This document shows positions 52,380-61,045 of a DNA stretch of 64,000 bases, in pieces (within the stretch, counting starts at the first letter, position 1; every line of letters begins with the position of its first letter). The translations under genes were made by a program, and so were the position numbers. Source of the DNA: CAZJLP01 sp964546955 (GTDB taxonomy: Bacteria; Verrucomicrobiota; Verrucomicrobiia; Opitutales; Opitutaceae); NCBI GenBank assembly GCA_964546955.1, contig CAZJLP010000008.1, forward strand, positions 58,286-122,285. The letters run 5' to 3'. The notes below the pieces were generated by a model, which saw nothing but the letters and a program-made list of their open reading frames with translations, was not told the DNA's origin and ran no database searches.

Positions 52380-54767
52380 ATGCTGACGGCTGCACTCACA
52401 TTTGGAGGCGTCGGCTGGTGGTGGGTCGCCGTGATCGGTGCAGCGGTGCTGCTGCCGTTGTCCTGGTTTGCGCTGCAGCCGGCCGGGCAGCGGTCCGCAG
52501 CGATCGCGGTGGGCTTGGGGCTGAGGGTGTTTGGAATCGGTTTATTGCTGCTTTGTCTTCTCGATCCCCAGTGGACGGGCAAGCGGCCGCGCAAAGGCGC
52601 GAATTTCGTGGCGGTGGTGGCCGACAACAGCCAGGGGCTGCAAATCGTCGAGACAGGCGAGACGCTTTCACGCGGCGAACAGCTCCGCGCGTCGCTGACC
52701 GGCGACAAAGGTGTCTGGCTGGGGGAACTCGCCGATACGTTTCAGGTGCGCGCCTATGCTTTCGATCGCGACATGCGACGAGTGCGCGATTTTTCCGAGC
52801 TGAACTTTCAAGGCGATCGCACCGCAATCGGGCGCATGCTCGCGCGTGTGCGCGAGCGGTTTTCCGGCGAACCGCTGGCGGGGGTCGTGCTTCTGACGGA
52901 CGGCAATGCGACGGATTTGGCGCAAGGATTGCCCGAGCTGGCGGGGCTGCCCCCGATTTATCCCGTCGTGGTGGGCCGGGACGGCGGCGTGCGGGATGTC
53001 CGGGTGGCGCGCGCCGATATCCGCCAGTCGCCCTTTGACGACACGCCGGTCACCCTCCAAGTCGAGGTAGCAGGGCAGGGCGCCGGTTCAAGCGAGGTCG
53101 TGGTGAAAGTTTCAGAACTAGCCGCGGGTTCCGCCGGGCAACAGTCCGGCGCCACCAGCGGCCCTCCTCCAGCGCTGCCCCCCGCGCAAACCCTCCGGTT
53201 AGGTGGAACGGGTGCCGCGGACGCCACGTTTTCTTGGCAGCCGCGAGGAGTGGGCGTGAGATTTTATGAGGTCGCGGCCCAAGCGGATGCCCAGGCGGAA
53301 CCGGAGGCCACCTTGCTGAACAATCGCCGCACCGCGGTGGTTGACCGAGGGAGGGCGGGGTATCGGATTCTTTATGTGAGCGGTCGCCCGAACTGGGACT
53401 ATAAATTTTTTAATCGGGCTCTGGCTGAAGATCCGCAGCTGCAGATGATCGGGTTGATCCGCGTTGCGCGGCGCGAGCCGAAGTTCGAATTCAAGGGCCG
53501 AGCGGGCGAGGCCACCAATCCGCTTTTTCGCGGGTTTGGCCGCTCGGAAGACGAGACGGCGCGCTATGATCAGCCCGTTCTCGTCCGGATCAACGCGCGC
53601 GACGAAGCCGAGTTGCGCAGCGGATTTCCGCGTTCGGCCGAGGAGCTGTTTGCCTACGATGCCGTGGTGGTGGACGACCTCGAAGCCGCGTTTTTTTCGA
53701 CCGATCAGCAAGCGCTCTTGCGACGCTTCGTGGCTGAGCGTGGAGGCGGGCTGTTGATGTTGGGCGGACCGGAGTCCCTCGACCATGGCGGCTATGACAA
53801 GACCGTGCTGGCGGCTGCTCTCCCTTTCTATCTCGACCGGTCACCGCGTCCGGATCACGCGGGCGATTTGAAATGGAGGCTCACCCGAGAAGGATGGGTC
53901 GAACCGTGGGCTCGGGTCAGGCCGCTCGAAACCGACGAGCGCGTGCGATTGGGACAAATGCCCCCCTTCCAAGTGCTGAACCCTCTGTCCGGAATCAAGC
54001 CGGGCGCCACGGTCCTAGCGACAGTCACGGACAAGCAGGGAACGGAGTTCCCCGCTCTGGCCGCGCAGGCCTTCGGTTCCGGGCGTGTCGCCGCGATGCC
54101 AGTCGGCGATCTATGGCGATGGGGAATGCTGGGCGAAACGGAACGCTCGGATCTTGAAAAGTTTTGGCGCCAATTGTCTCGCTGGTTGGTCAGCAACGTT
54201 CCTTCGCGGGTCACTCTTCGGGCCGAACCCTCGGCGGAGGATGGCCGCGCCAGGCTTCGAGTGACCGCTCGCGACGCGGAGTATCGGCCGTTGGAATCGG
54301 GGACGGTGCGGGTGACCCTGCGCCGGATCGTGGTGTCCGGACAAAAGCCGGACGGATTCTCGCAGGCGACTGTCCAAGCCGATCCGCTGCCCGATCAGCC
54401 CGGGGTATTCAGTGCGGCGTTCAACGCCTCGGATGCGGGCGCCTACTTGGCTGAAGCGGAGGTCCTGGATGGACTTAATAAACCGGTGGGCCGGGCTGAG
54501 GCGGGGTGGGTCAACGACCCTGCGTCGGCTGAATTTCAATCTCTCGAGCCCAACCGGACGCTGCTGGCGGAACTCGCGCGGCGAACTGGCGGCGAAGTTT
54601 TGACGCTCGACGCCTTGCGCGGCGTCGCGGAGCGCCTATCCGCACGACCCGCCCCGGCGGAAGAGGTCTGGTCGTATCCTGTCTGGCACCGCAGCGGAAT
54701 ATTTCTACTCGTGCTTGCGTGTTTTCTGACAGAATGGGGCTGGCGCCGCTGGAAAGGATTGCCGTGA
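52380..54767 (+). CDS. VWA/amidotransferase-like membrane protein
   Basis: The start is uncertain: the ATG at 52380 (795 residues) was chosen over the GTG at 52335 because the two N-terminal membrane helices begin there. Residues ~75-230 form a VWA-like domain whose MIDAS is degenerate (VAVVADNSQGLQ). Residues ~450-600 form a class-I amidotransferase-like region (GGGLLMLGGPESLDHGGYDK) without an obvious catalytic cysteine. A final membrane helix lies at ~775-790. The layout matches the larger VWA membrane protein regularly found with DUF4159/MoxR/DUF4175 genes. Its function is unknown, and its last codon overlaps the next gene. Confidence 0.8.
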   Translation: MLTAALTFGGVGWWWVAVIGAAVLLPLSWFALQPAGQRSAAIAVGLGLRVFGIGLLLLCLLDPQWTGKRPRKGANFVAVVADNSQGLQIVETGETLSRGEQLRASLTGDKGVWLGELADTFQVRAYAFDRDMRRVRDFSELNFQGDRTAIGRMLARVRERFSGEPLAGVVLLTDGNATDLAQGLPELAGLPPIYPVVVGRDGGVRDVRVARADIRQSPFDDTPVTLQVEVAGQGAGSSEVVVKVSELAAGSAGQQSGATSGPPPALPPAQTLRLGGTGAADATFSWQPRGVGVRFYEVAAQADAQAEPEATLLNNRRTAVVDRGRAGYRILYVSGRPNWDYKFFNRALAEDPQLQMIGLIRVARREPKFEFKGRAGEATNPLFRGFGRSEDETARYDQPVLVRINARDEAELRSGFPRSAEELFAYDAVVVDDLEAAFFSTDQQALLRRFVAERGGGLLMLGGPESLDHGGYDKTVLAAALPFYLDRSPRPDHAGDLKWRLTREGWVEPWARVRPLETDERVRLGQMPPFQVLNPLSGIKPGATVLATVTDKQGTEFPALAAQAFGSGRVAAMPVGDLWRWGMLGETERSDLEKFWRQLSRWLVSNVPSRVTLRAEPSAEDGRARLRVTARDAEYRPLESGTVRVTLRRIVVSGQKPDGFSQATVQADPLPDQPGVFSAAFNASDAGAYLAEAEVLDGLNKPVGRAEAGWVNDPASAEFQSLEPNRTLLAELARRTGGEVLTLDALRGVAERLSARPAPAEEVWSYPVWHRSGIFLLVLACFLTEWGWRRWKGLP

Positions 54768-55828
54768 GGGTGAGGCATTTACATGGCCTGCTTGTGGCGA
54801 CGCTGACGCTCGGAGTCGCGGGGCTGTCTACGGCGAAGGCGCAGAAGACAGATGCCGCAGCCCAAAGGCCAGAGGGCAGGAGGCACAACTCGGAAGGGGT
54901 GGCAACCGATATTGCCACGCATGAAGTCCTGGTGATTGTCGGCGCGAAAGGAGAGGAGACGTTCGATGCGAAATTTCGAGCGGCCGTGGCCGCCTGGCAG
55001 GAGGCTTGCAAACGCGCCGGAGCGCGTTGCGACGTAGTTGGCGGAGCGGACGGTTCATCGCTAGAAGCGAGCGACGATCGCGCGCGGGTGGAGCGGTGGC
55101 TTGTCGCCAAAGAGGATGCGACCTCAGCGCCCCTTTGGTTGGTCTACGTGGGGCACGGCACTTTCGACGGAAAGGTCGCGCAGCTCAATGTGCGTGGAAA
55201 AGACATCTCGATGGAAGAGCTGGATGGTTGGTTGAAGCGGTTTACCAACCGAACTGTCATTGTGATTCACGGCGGATCGGCCAGTGCCCCCGCCATTCCG
55301 GCACTTGCCGGGCCCAACCGAATCGTGATTTCCGCGACGCGCAGCGGCGAAGAGGTAAACTACGCTCGCTTTGGCGAGCGGTTTGCCGAATCCGTGGCGA
55401 ATCCAACAGCGGACATCGATCAGGACGGCCAAACTTCCCTGCTGGAGGCGTTTCTCACGGCCTCAAAGCAAGTCCAATCCCTCTACGCCGAGTGGGGTCG
55501 TATGGCGACCGAGCACGCCTTGATCGACGACAATGGCGACAAGCAAGGAACCGCCGCCGATTGGTTCAAGGGAACGCGGCTGGTGAAGCGGCCCGACAAA
55601 GGAGGCGAGGCGGACGGCCTGCGCGCGGGACAAATCGTGCTCGTCGGGACGGCGGAAGAGCGGGCCTTGACACCCGAACAACGGACGCGTCGTGAGGCGC
55701 TAGAGAAAGAACTCGCGGCGCTGCGAGCGAAGAAGGACGGAATGGACGAAAGGCAGTATTGGCTCCGCCTCGAAGAAATCCTGAGGCAGCTGGCCGAGTT
55801 CTATCGAACGGCTGCTGCTGTGCCATAA
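54764..55828 (+). CDS. Exported caspase-fold-like protein, probably catalytically inactive
   Basis: A GTG start at 54764 overlaps the previous stop (GTGA), giving 354 residues with a signal peptide (MRVRHLHGLLVATLTLGVAG, then LSTAKAQ). Residues ~50-210 resemble a C13/C14 (legumain/caspase) fold: WLVYVGHGTFDG holds the expected catalytic His (H131), but where the nucleophile motif (ACxSG) should be the sequence is TVIVIHGGSAS, with no cysteine. PNRIVISATRSGEEVNYARF matches the family's later block. The C-terminus is a charged helix. Being last in the cluster, it may be a substrate-binding or regulatory pseudo-protease. Confidence 0.72.
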   Translation: MRVRHLHGLLVATLTLGVAGLSTAKAQKTDAAAQRPEGRRHNSEGVATDIATHEVLVIVGAKGEETFDAKFRAAVAAWQEACKRAGARCDVVGGADGSSLEASDDRARVERWLVAKEDATSAPLWLVYVGHGTFDGKVAQLNVRGKDISMEELDGWLKRFTNRTVIVIHGGSASAPAIPALAGPNRIVISATRSGEEVNYARFGERFAESVANPTADIDQDGQTSLLEAFLTASKQVQSLYAEWGRMATEHALIDDNGDKQGTAADWFKGTRLVKRPDKGGEADGLRAGQIVLVGTAEERALTPEQRTRREALEKELAALRAKKDGMDERQYWLRLEEILRQLAEFYRTAAAVP

Positions 55829-55972
55829 CGAGAACCTGACTCGGACCCGCCGTTTCGCGCTACCCTATGGCGCTACGCCAGCTTCCGTACCCAGTATTAG
55901 CCGGTGGCATACATCGTTCAGTAAAGGGCGATAACCGTCGTGTTTATCCGAGATCAGGGATTAATTGGCTCC

Positions 55973-56311
55973 ATGCACATTCGAATGCTCCGCAAGCCGC
56001 CATGTGAAGTAAGTTATGATGCCTTCACCTACCGCGTGGAACCGAAGTCGGACGGCGACGCCTCTTCGTATATTTCGGCCCAGCTGCTCAATGCCAACGG
56101 CCGACTCTGGGAACCTAAGCACGAGCACGAATTGACCCGGCGTTTCGCGGAGAGCGAAGGAGCGAAGAATGCGTGGCAGGTCGGTTTCGAAGCAAAGCGG
56201 GAGTATTTCCTGCCGCGGTCGCTCATCGATCGACTGGTCGACGAAGGTGAGGCCGAACTGATCGGGGAGGACGCCGCAGTGGCGCTTAAAGGTCGGTTTC
56301 CGATGGCTTAG
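55973..56311 (+). CDS. Small protein of unknown function
   Basis: A 112-residue frame from the ATG at 55973 (MHIRMLRKPPCEVSYDAFTY) looks coding: balanced charge, no hydrophobic segment, and EYFLPRSLIDRLVDEGEAEL near the end. An upstream in-frame start at 55940 is possible. No family was recognised. It lies between the end of the VWA cluster and a sensor kinase, with no clear operon partner. Confidence 0.5.
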   Translation: MHIRMLRKPPCEVSYDAFTYRVEPKSDGDASSYISAQLLNANGRLWEPKHEHELTRRFAESEGAKNAWQVGFEAKREYFLPRSLIDRLVDEGEAELIGEDAAVALKGRFPMA

Positions 56312-56592
56312 CTTCGGGAGTTTATGTGTGCACCGCAATAGGTGGCGGACGCCGACGCATTGCAGCCACCCGTGAGTTCTGTTCGCGAGATCGACTGCCC
56401 GTGGTCGCACAGCGTCTCTTGCCAGAGTGTTCGCAACGATGGCTCCGAAGCCTGCCTATGAGACTCAGTCGAACGAGCGGCAATTCCCCCGCCTGCCGAC
56501 CATTCGCTGCGGGAACTCAAGCGTACCAATGTGGGATCAATAAGTTCGACAAGGAGCTGACTTAATAAATAGCGAACCGAATTGCATCGCGG
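56312..56592. other. Gene-free stretch, nothing recognised
   Basis: Only short, unconvincing frames occur on both strands. No hairpin with a T-run and no clear promoter was seen. It should contain the control region of the downstream sensor kinase operon. Confidence 0.4.
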
Positions 56593-58329
56593 GTGTCTAC
56601 CGCCCTCTCGGCTGCTCTGCCGCTTGTGGAAGGTGAGATCACGAGATGCCCCATGGCAACGTTATATCCTGCCCCGTCCGACGGAGGAAAGGCTCGCCCC
56701 ATAACGGACGAAAGTGATTACGCGTGGAGCTTGCTGCGCGCTGAGTTGGCCGTGGCGCAACGTGCCGCGCGCGAAGCCGAAGATCGGCTCCGCATGGCAT
56801 GCACGGCGACGCGGGCGTTCGTGTGGGAAGCCGAGATGGGACGTAATCATCTGACGGCTGCTTCGAATGCCTCGGCGGTGCTGGGATTTTCGCTGCCTTC
56901 GACGATCGATGAAGCGTTGCTGTCGGTGCATCCGGAAGACCGCGGCCGCATGGAGTATGAATTCCGCCACGGGCTCTCGTCGGGCGTTGAGTTTCGGATC
57001 GAAGGCCGCCTGATCAATCCAGAAAATGATAACACGGTGTGGGTTTCGACCCTTTGCCGGTTGTCGCGGGGGCCGAGCTCCGGTTCGGAGCGTATGTTGG
57101 GCGTGATGCAGAATGTGACGGAGCAGCAGGAGGCCGGAGCAGCGTTGCGGGAGCGCGAAGCGCTTCTCTCTGCCATCAACAACGCGGCGCGAGTTATTAT
57201 TACTCTTCTTCAAGTCGTGCCAGGGCGTATCCTCTACTGCAATGATTACAGCCAAGCGCTCCTCGGTTTTTCCCCGGCGGACATGTGCGCGATGAATCAG
57301 TGGGAGCAAATCTCGCGCATTCATCCGGACGAGCAGACTTTAGTACGTAGCGCGATCACTCGCTCGGCTTATGCCAGAGATGGCGAAACCGTCTGCGTGG
57401 AGTATCGTTACCGCCGCAAGCAAGGGGATTACGTATGGCTCGGCGCGAGTATCGCGCCATTTGAGCGAGACAACAACGGCGCCGCTACCCAGCTCCTTTT
57501 CGTGATAAGCGAAATCACCGAGCGAAAACGTGCTCAGGAGCGCCTCGCGGATGCGCGGGAGCAACTGGAACTACGTGTCCAACAGCGCACGATAGAGCTT
57601 AATACGGTCAATGAGGCCCTCCGCAAAGAGATCGTCGAACGCGCGTCGGCAGAATCGGAGCGCCAGGAAGTGCTGGGCCGCATTGTCACGGCCCAGGAAG
57701 AAGAACGCCGTCGCATCTCGCGGGAACTTCATGACGAAATCGGCCAACACCTCACCGCGTTGATGCTTGGGCTGAAATCGCTTGAACAAGAAGCGACGAA
57801 CGCAGCGATCGCGAAAAAGGTACGGGAATTACAGTGGATCACCGAGACGGTGGGTAAAGAAGTCCACGAGGTGGCGCTGGGCCTGCGCCCCACGGCGCTG
57901 GATGATCTCGGGCTGGCGCAGGCGCTGTCCCACTATGCGGAAGACTGGTCGGTTAAATCCGGCATTCCGGTGGAATTTTTCCACGGCGGCTTTGACGGTG
58001 GCCGGCTTCCGGCGGAGGTGGAAACAGCGCTCTACCGAATTGTCCAGGAAGCTTTGAACAACATCCTCAAGCACGCGGGTGCGACCCGGGTGAGCATCAT
58101 TCTTGAGCGCAAGAACGATCGCGGCGTAGCCATCGTTGAGGACAATGGCCGAGGTTTCGACTTCGAGTCCCTCGCAGATCCGCAGGCACGGCGGCGACTC
58201 GGGCTGCGTGGAATGGAAGAACGTGCCGCGCTCGTCAACGGTGAGCTCAAGGTAGAATCGACCCCAGGGCAGGGCACTACGGTCTTCGTTCGAGTACCCC
58301 TGCAAAATCAAAACAGCGAGTCGTCATGA
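56593..58329 (+). CDS. PAS-domain sensor histidine kinase (NarL-partner type)
   Basis: The 578-residue protein is predicted cytoplasmic, with no membrane segment. Two PAS/PAC modules (~65-180 and ~190-315, the second ending VISEITERKRAQERLADARE) lead into a coiled coil. A HisKA_3 domain follows with the phospho-accepting His in RRISRELHDEIGQHL. The HATPase_c carries EALNNILKHA and VEDNGRGFDFESL plus GLRGMEERAALVNGELKVES. The chosen first start at 56593 leaves ~60 residues before PAS1; the ATG at 56653 is an alternative. It overlaps the next gene by four bases. Confidence 0.92.
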   Translation: MSTALSAALPLVEGEITRCPMATLYPAPSDGGKARPITDESDYAWSLLRAELAVAQRAAREAEDRLRMACTATRAFVWEAEMGRNHLTAASNASAVLGFSLPSTIDEALLSVHPEDRGRMEYEFRHGLSSGVEFRIEGRLINPENDNTVWVSTLCRLSRGPSSGSERMLGVMQNVTEQQEAGAALREREALLSAINNAARVIITLLQVVPGRILYCNDYSQALLGFSPADMCAMNQWEQISRIHPDEQTLVRSAITRSAYARDGETVCVEYRYRRKQGDYVWLGASIAPFERDNNGAATQLLFVISEITERKRAQERLADAREQLELRVQQRTIELNTVNEALRKEIVERASAESERQEVLGRIVTAQEEERRRISRELHDEIGQHLTALMLGLKSLEQEATNAAIAKKVRELQWITETVGKEVHEVALGLRPTALDDLGLAQALSHYAEDWSVKSGIPVEFFHGGFDGGRLPAEVETALYRIVQEALNNILKHAGATRVSIILERKNDRGVAIVEDNGRGFDFESLADPQARRRLGLRGMEERAALVNGELKVESTPGQGTTVFVRVPLQNQNSESS

Positions 58330-58976
58330 ATAAATTGAAAATCTTTCTAGCCGACGACCACGCGATCGTCCGCGAAGGCATGAAGCGTTTGATCGATGCC
58401 GAAAGTGATATGGAGATCATCGGCGAGGCCGCGGATGGACGCGAAGCCGTGGAGCGCGCGACAGCCGCCTGTCCGGATGTCGCGGTGATGGATGTGTCGA
58501 TGCCGCAGTTGAACGGAGCGCAGGCGACGCAACGGCTGAAGCAAGCCTGCCCACGAGTGGCGGTGTTAGCCCTGACGGTGCACGAGGACAAAAGTTATCT
58601 GCGAGAGCTGCTGGAGGCGGGAGCGTCGGGTTATGTCCTGAAACGCGCGGCGGCGGACGATCTAATTCGTGCGATTCGCGCCGTGGCCGCGGGCGGTTTG
58701 TATGTCGATCCGCATGTGGCCGCGAAAGTCGTCAGCGGTTTCGTGCAGCCGAAATCCCGCAACGCCAACGGCACGGCGGAATTGAGCGATCGCGAAACCG
58801 AAGTGCTTCGGCTGACCGCCCAGGGGCACAGCAACAAGGAAATCTCAGCGCAACTTAGCGTGAGCGTGAAAACAGTGGAAACCTACAAAGCGCGCGCGAT
58901 GGAAAAACTGGGGCTCAAGAGTCGGGTCGACATCGTGCGGGATGCCGCCGAGCGAGGATGGCTGCGAGGCGAGTGA
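58326..58976 (+). CDS. NarL/FixJ-family response regulator
   Basis: The 216-residue regulator overlaps the kinase stop (ATGA). The receiver has D10/D11, phospho-acceptor D56 (VMDVSMPQLNG) and K in YVLKRAAADD. A LuxR-type helix-turn-helix is at ~150-205 (LSDRETEVLRLTAQGHSNKE then ISAQLSVSVKTVETY). It is the cognate output of the PAS kinase. The trehalose genes start 137 bp downstream on the same strand and are a possible target, but a terminator lies between and no binding site is evident. Confidence 0.95.
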   Translation: MNKLKIFLADDHAIVREGMKRLIDAESDMEIIGEAADGREAVERATAACPDVAVMDVSMPQLNGAQATQRLKQACPRVAVLALTVHEDKSYLRELLEAGASGYVLKRAAADDLIRAIRAVAAGGLYVDPHVAAKVVSGFVQPKSRNANGTAELSDRETEVLRLTAQGHSNKEISAQLSVSVKTVETYKARAMEKLGLKSRVDIVRDAAERGWLRGE

Positions 58977-59033
58977 CGGTTTTGTCTTTGGCGGTTTCGG
59001 AGTTCCCTGACACGGCGGCGGATTTCCGGGAGT

Positions 59034-59058
59034 AAAAGGCGGAGATTTTCCGCCCTTT
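59034..59058 (+). terminator. Terminator after the response regulator
   Basis: GGCGGA (59038-59043) pairs with TCCGCC (59049-59054), flanked by A-tract and TTT. It lies 58 bases past the regulator stop and 55 bases before treZ, so the trehalose genes probably have their own promoter. Confidence 0.65.
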
Positions 59059-59113
59059 AGTTCCCTGCGTAGTCCGGATTTATTCGCCGGCCCTCAATGC
59101 TCTAGACTGCCCC

Positions 59114-61045
59114 ATGGAGTCTTTGTTAACGACCGGTCATAAAACACATTACAAAATTGGCGCAAACGTCGCGCCCGATGGCGTTTTCTACCGCGTATGG
59201 GCTCCAGATCACGAGCAGGTCGCTGTTCGAGTGCGGCGCAGCGACGGTCGTTGCGCGGTTTTCCCCTTGAAGTCGGAGGCGCAAGGCTACTTTTCGATGA
59301 TCGATCCGAAGGGGGGCGGGGGTGACTGTTATCAGTTCGAATTGCCCAATGGGCGCCGACTGGCCGACCCTGCATCGCGTTTCCAGCCCGAAGGTGTGCA
59401 AGGTCCCTCCGAATGCATCGATCCTTTCGTTTATGTCTGGCAGCATGGTCATTGGGAACGTCCTTTGTGGCACGGCCAAGTGGTCTATGAGCTCCATCTC
59501 GGCACGTTTACCGAGGCAGGCACTTTCCGCGGCGCGATCGAGCGGCTAGGACATATTAAGGCACTGGGCGCAGAGGCGATCCAGATCATGCCGGTCGGCG
59601 CCTTCGCCGGGGAGCGCAATTGGGGTTACGACGGGGTCTGTCTCTTTGCGCCGGCCCGTTGCTACGGCCGGCCCGACGACTTTCGCGCTCTGGTCGACGC
59701 GGCGCATGGCCACGGGTTGGCCGTGATCCTGGATGTCGTCTACAACCACGTGGGACCCGATGGAAATGTGCTCGAGGAATTCGCGCGCGACTATTTCCAT
59801 TCCTCGCGCGCCAATTCCTGGGGTCGCTCGTTCAATCTGGATGGGCCCCGGTCCGAGGCGGTCCGCGCGCTTTTTCTGGCTAACGTCGAGTATTGGTTGG
59901 ATGAGTACCGCATCGACGGCTTGCGGTTGGACGCGACCCACGCGATCGAAGACACTTCGCCCCGCCATTTGCTGACCGACATTGCCGAGACGGTCCACGC
60001 CCGCGGGGGGTTCGTCATCGCGGAGGATGAGCGCAATGCGATCCGCCTGCTTTGCGAACCGGACGGCACAGGCTATGGCATCGACGCCGTGTGGTCGGAC
60101 GATTTTCATCACGAGGTGCGTGTTGCGGTCACGGGAATACGCGAGTCGTATTTTGGCGCGTACCGCGGGGGTACGGAGGACATCGCCGCGGCGCTCCACC
60201 ATGGATGGACCTATGTAGGGCAGCCCTTTCCTTTCTGGCAAGGCCGGCCGCGGGGCAGCGAGTGCCGTCATTTGCCACCGGGTGCTTTTGTGCATTGCAT
60301 CGAGAATCACGATCAAGTTGGAAACCGGGCCCTGGGCGAACGGCTCGAGCATCTGATTTTGCCGGAACAGTTTCGGGCCGCGTCGGCGCTGATTTGTCTC
60401 AGCCCGTACGCGCCTCTTCTTTTCATGGGCCAGGAGTGGGCCGCCAGCACACCTTTTCAATTTTTCACCGACCATGCCGGAGAGGTCGGACGGAACGTAT
60501 CGGTGGGCCGCCGGCGCGAATTCGAACAAACAGGACTTAACGGAGGCATTCCTTTCGAGGAGGTGCCGGATCCGCAAGCCCTGTCCACGTTCGAAAATTC
60601 AAAATTGCGATGGATGGAGCTCGCGAAACCGATTCACGGGGAAATCTTCGCGTTGTACCGAGTTTTCCTGCACGAACGCGCCGCCTGGCTCCGCGGCCCC
60701 GCGCAAGCTCGGCGGCACTGGGCTATTCACACGGCGGGGGAGGTGGTGGCGATTCGATACGATCCGCCCGGATCGTCTCCGCGACTGCTTCTGGTTTCGC
60801 TGCGCGGACCCGCCCGAATTGCCGACGGGGTTGACGCTTTTCGCGCTCCTTGCGGGACATCGTGGCGGGTCGCGATACACACCGAGGAACGCCGATTCGG
60901 CGGGCGGGGCGTGGCGCTTTCGCAGCGCGATTGGCCCGCCACGGAGGACGTTTCTTCCGTGGCGCCGAGCATGTCCGAGCCGTTTTTCGTTTTCGATCGC
61001 GCGGGGGCAGCACTTTTGGTCGCGGAGGCAATGTCATGCCCCTGA
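59114..61045 (+). CDS. treZ: Malto-oligosyltrehalose trehalohydrolase
   Basis: The 643-residue GH13 enzyme releases trehalose from maltooligosyl-trehalose made by TreY. An N-terminal CBM48-like domain (~10-95; YRVWAPDHEQVAVRVRRSDG) precedes the catalytic barrel, where QIMPVGAFAGERNWGYDGV, the nucleophile Asp in DGLRLDATHAIED, the acid Glu in FVIAEDERN, and the transition-state Asp in ENHDQVGNRA are visible. A C-terminal beta domain follows. Its last 10 bases overlap treY, so the two are translationally coupled. Confidence 0.95.
   Translation: MESLLTTGHKTHYKIGANVAPDGVFYRVWAPDHEQVAVRVRRSDGRCAVFPLKSEAQGYFSMIDPKGGGGDCYQFELPNGRRLADPASRFQPEGVQGPSECIDPFVYVWQHGHWERPLWHGQVVYELHLGTFTEAGTFRGAIERLGHIKALGAEAIQIMPVGAFAGERNWGYDGVCLFAPARCYGRPDDFRALVDAAHGHGLAVILDVVYNHVGPDGNVLEEFARDYFHSSRANSWGRSFNLDGPRSEAVRALFLANVEYWLDEYRIDGLRLDATHAIEDTSPRHLLTDIAETVHARGGFVIAEDERNAIRLLCEPDGTGYGIDAVWSDDFHHEVRVAVTGIRESYFGAYRGGTEDIAAALHHGWTYVGQPFPFWQGRPRGSECRHLPPGAFVHCIENHDQVGNRALGERLEHLILPEQFRAASALICLSPYAPLLFMGQEWAASTPFQFFTDHAGEVGRNVSVGRRREFEQTGLNGGIPFEEVPDPQALSTFENSKLRWMELAKPIHGEIFALYRVFLHERAAWLRGPAQARRHWAIHTAGEVVAIRYDPPGSSPRLLLVSLRGPARIADGVDAFRAPCGTSWRVAIHTEERRFGGRGVALSQRDWPATEDVSSVAPSMSEPFFVFDRAGAALLVAEAMSCP

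Noticed and set aside
56326..56565. 79-codon frame between the small unknown gene and the PAS kinase
   Set aside because: Arg/Ser/Cys-rich composition with no family, and a competing antisense frame of equal quality.
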